From the NCBI RefSeq assembly GCF_014799995.1, contig NZ_JAAVGY010000010.1, forward strand, positions 1 through 5,527: a stretch of 5,527 nucleotides of DNA. Reading direction: 5' to 3'. The notes under the pieces are model-generated. The model was not told where the DNA came from. It was given only the letters and a program-made list of their open reading frames with translations, and ran no database searches. Source of the stretch: Helicobacter sp. (GTDB lineage: Bacteria; Campylobacterota; Campylobacteria; Campylobacterales; Helicobacteraceae). A program made the position numbers and the translations under genes. The first letter of the stretch is position 1, and every line of letters starts with the position of its first letter. Of this stretch, positions 4,947 through 5,527 are shown piece after piece.

Positions 4947-5527
4947 ATGAAACTAATCTACGCAACTTTTGCGGCGGCTGTAATGGCTGCTATCGCTGTG
5001 GGCGAAGCCCGGGCCGATGAGCCGGTGAGCAATCCGACGGGTGTCTCTCCGTACGGCAAGACCGTATGCGAAGGACGTACGTGGGATTACTATCTTGAGG
5101 ATTTTTACCTTGAAACAAGTAATTCTCGGGAAGTGTCAGGATTCCACTTCAATGGGATTGAAACAGTCAACGAACGGGTTTACGCTGTGTTCCGTGATGC
5201 TGAGGAGAATCCGCTTGCCCTCATGCGTGAGGAAGACCGGAAAGTTTATCTTTATGTGCCCGCGGAAGATGACGTAACCTCAATCGGAAGCGGCACAAGT
5301 GTGTATGATGATGAACGTATGCCTGTGACAGGGGAAGTGTTGCTATATGACTTCTCTATCAAGACGGGAGGGGAGTTCAGCAGTGTGGGATTCGATGATC
5401 TTAATATGAGATACGGAATCCTGATACAATGTGAGGTTACTTCGGATCGCATGTTTGAATTTGGCGGGGAAGAGTTTACAGTTCAAGAATTCAATACTGT
5501 CCCAGACCTCTTTGAACCAGATTTCAA
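4947..5527 (+). CDS. Secreted repeat-family protein, 5' end only (3' cut by window end)
   Basis: Starts at the ATG after the conserved leader; 193 full codons are visible and the frame is open at the end. The signal peptide is residues 1-23 (MKLIYATFAA start, likely cleavage after ARA, then DEPVSNPTG). It follows the 281-aa protein closely to about residue 49 (SPYGKTVCEGRTWDYY). It then diverges but keeps the landmarks: YAVFRDAEE (79-87), MREEDRKVYLYVP (93-105) and EVLLYDFSIKTGGEF (130-144). The last visible residues are LFEPDF with two bases of a further codon (AA). Placed in front of the fragment at 1-285, with the 8 shared bases counted once, it reads LFEPDFKAIEGAGN without a frameshift. 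The spacing between the (E/N)F at 176-177 and AIEG is exactly as in the paralogue. Function unknown; secreted by inference. Confidence 0.88.
   Translation, partial: MKLIYATFAAAVMAAIAVGEARADEPVSNPTGVSPYGKTVCEGRTWDYYLEDFYLETSNSREVSGFHFNGIETVNERVYAVFRDAEENPLALMREEDRKVYLYVPAEDDVTSIGSGTSVYDDERMPVTGEVLLYDFSIKTGGEFSSVGFDDLNMRYGILIQCEVTSDRMFEFGGEEFTVQEFNTVPDLFEPDF
5520..5527. other. 8-base terminal direct repeat (same as 1-8)
   Basis: GATTTCAA ends the window and also begins it. Because the two ends lie in the same reading frame of the same gene family at the matching place, this looks like an overlap from a circular or tandemly repeated sequence rather than chance. Confidence 0.6.

Larger units (their letters stand above)
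4589..4975 (+). repeat. Dispersed repeat, copy D: 3' module plus 5' module
   Basis: Tail codons, stop, hairpin, spacer, promoter, leader and first ten codons, matching copies A and C. The middle of the spacer (about 4752-4812) has diverged from the other copies, while both flanks remain almost identical. That mosaic pattern suggests selection or gene conversion acting on the flanks. Similarity to the 281-aa gene continues past 4975 to about 5095. Confidence 0.85.

Noticed and set aside
201..4975. Insertion sequence or transposon as the source of the repeats
   Set aside because: No transposase, terminal inverted repeats or target duplications were found; the repeats are parts of genes and their spacers.
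5041..5277. 78-codon plus-strand frame inside the last gene
   Set aside because: Out of frame with the strong family gene that starts at 4947 and has no recognisable motif.
1..5527. Small plasmid with replication functions
   Set aside because: The ends join, but no replication, mobilisation or partition gene and no iteron array is visible, so circularity is reported as a finding without calling a plasmid.

Overview
The window looks like accessory chromosome (or a circularised piece) of a gut-type Bacteroidales bacterium. Three things point there: secreted proteins ending in a short YDxxGRxV...GxYIxxGKKxxxK tail, BspA-type leucine-rich repeats, and a promoter matching the Bacteroidetes consensus (TTTG, 20 nt, TAnnTTTG) with A/T-rich leaders that lack a Shine-Dalgarno sequence. 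I cannot name the species.

Layout: (1) 1-285 is the 3' end of a secreted-protein gene. (2) 531-1376 is a complete 281-aa paralogue of it. (3) 1561-2234, minus strand, is a HigB/HigA-type toxin-antitoxin pair with its own promoter near 2255-2286. (4) 2592-4673 is a 693-aa secreted protein with about ten BspA-type repeats followed by the same domain found in the smaller paralogues. (5) 4947-5527 is the 5' end of a further paralogue, cut by the window end. No rRNA, tRNA, CRISPR, transposase, integrase or replication gene is visible.

The secreted-protein genes share near-identical outer modules. The 5' module (about 120 nt of promoter and leader, an 8-bp inverted repeat, and the first ten codons MKLIYATFAA) precedes three of them. 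The 3' module (last ~28 codons, the stop, then a strong hairpin) ends three of them, and a fourth copy follows the toxin-antitoxin pair with only a few bases of any preceding gene left. The gene interiors are much more diverged. The array therefore looks like interchangeable secreted proteins between shared expression and C-terminal tag ends, kept similar by duplication or gene conversion.

The two window ends fit together. The last 8 bases repeat the first 8, and joining them gives an in-frame 285-aa protein that aligns without a gap across the junction with the complete 281-aa paralogue. The sequence may be a circular molecule or circular contig of 5519 bp, or one unit of a tandem array. With no replication gene seen, a tandem array or an assembly cycle is at least as likely as a plasmid. 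The functions of the secreted proteins are not known; surface or extracellular location is inferred from signal peptides and C-terminal tails.
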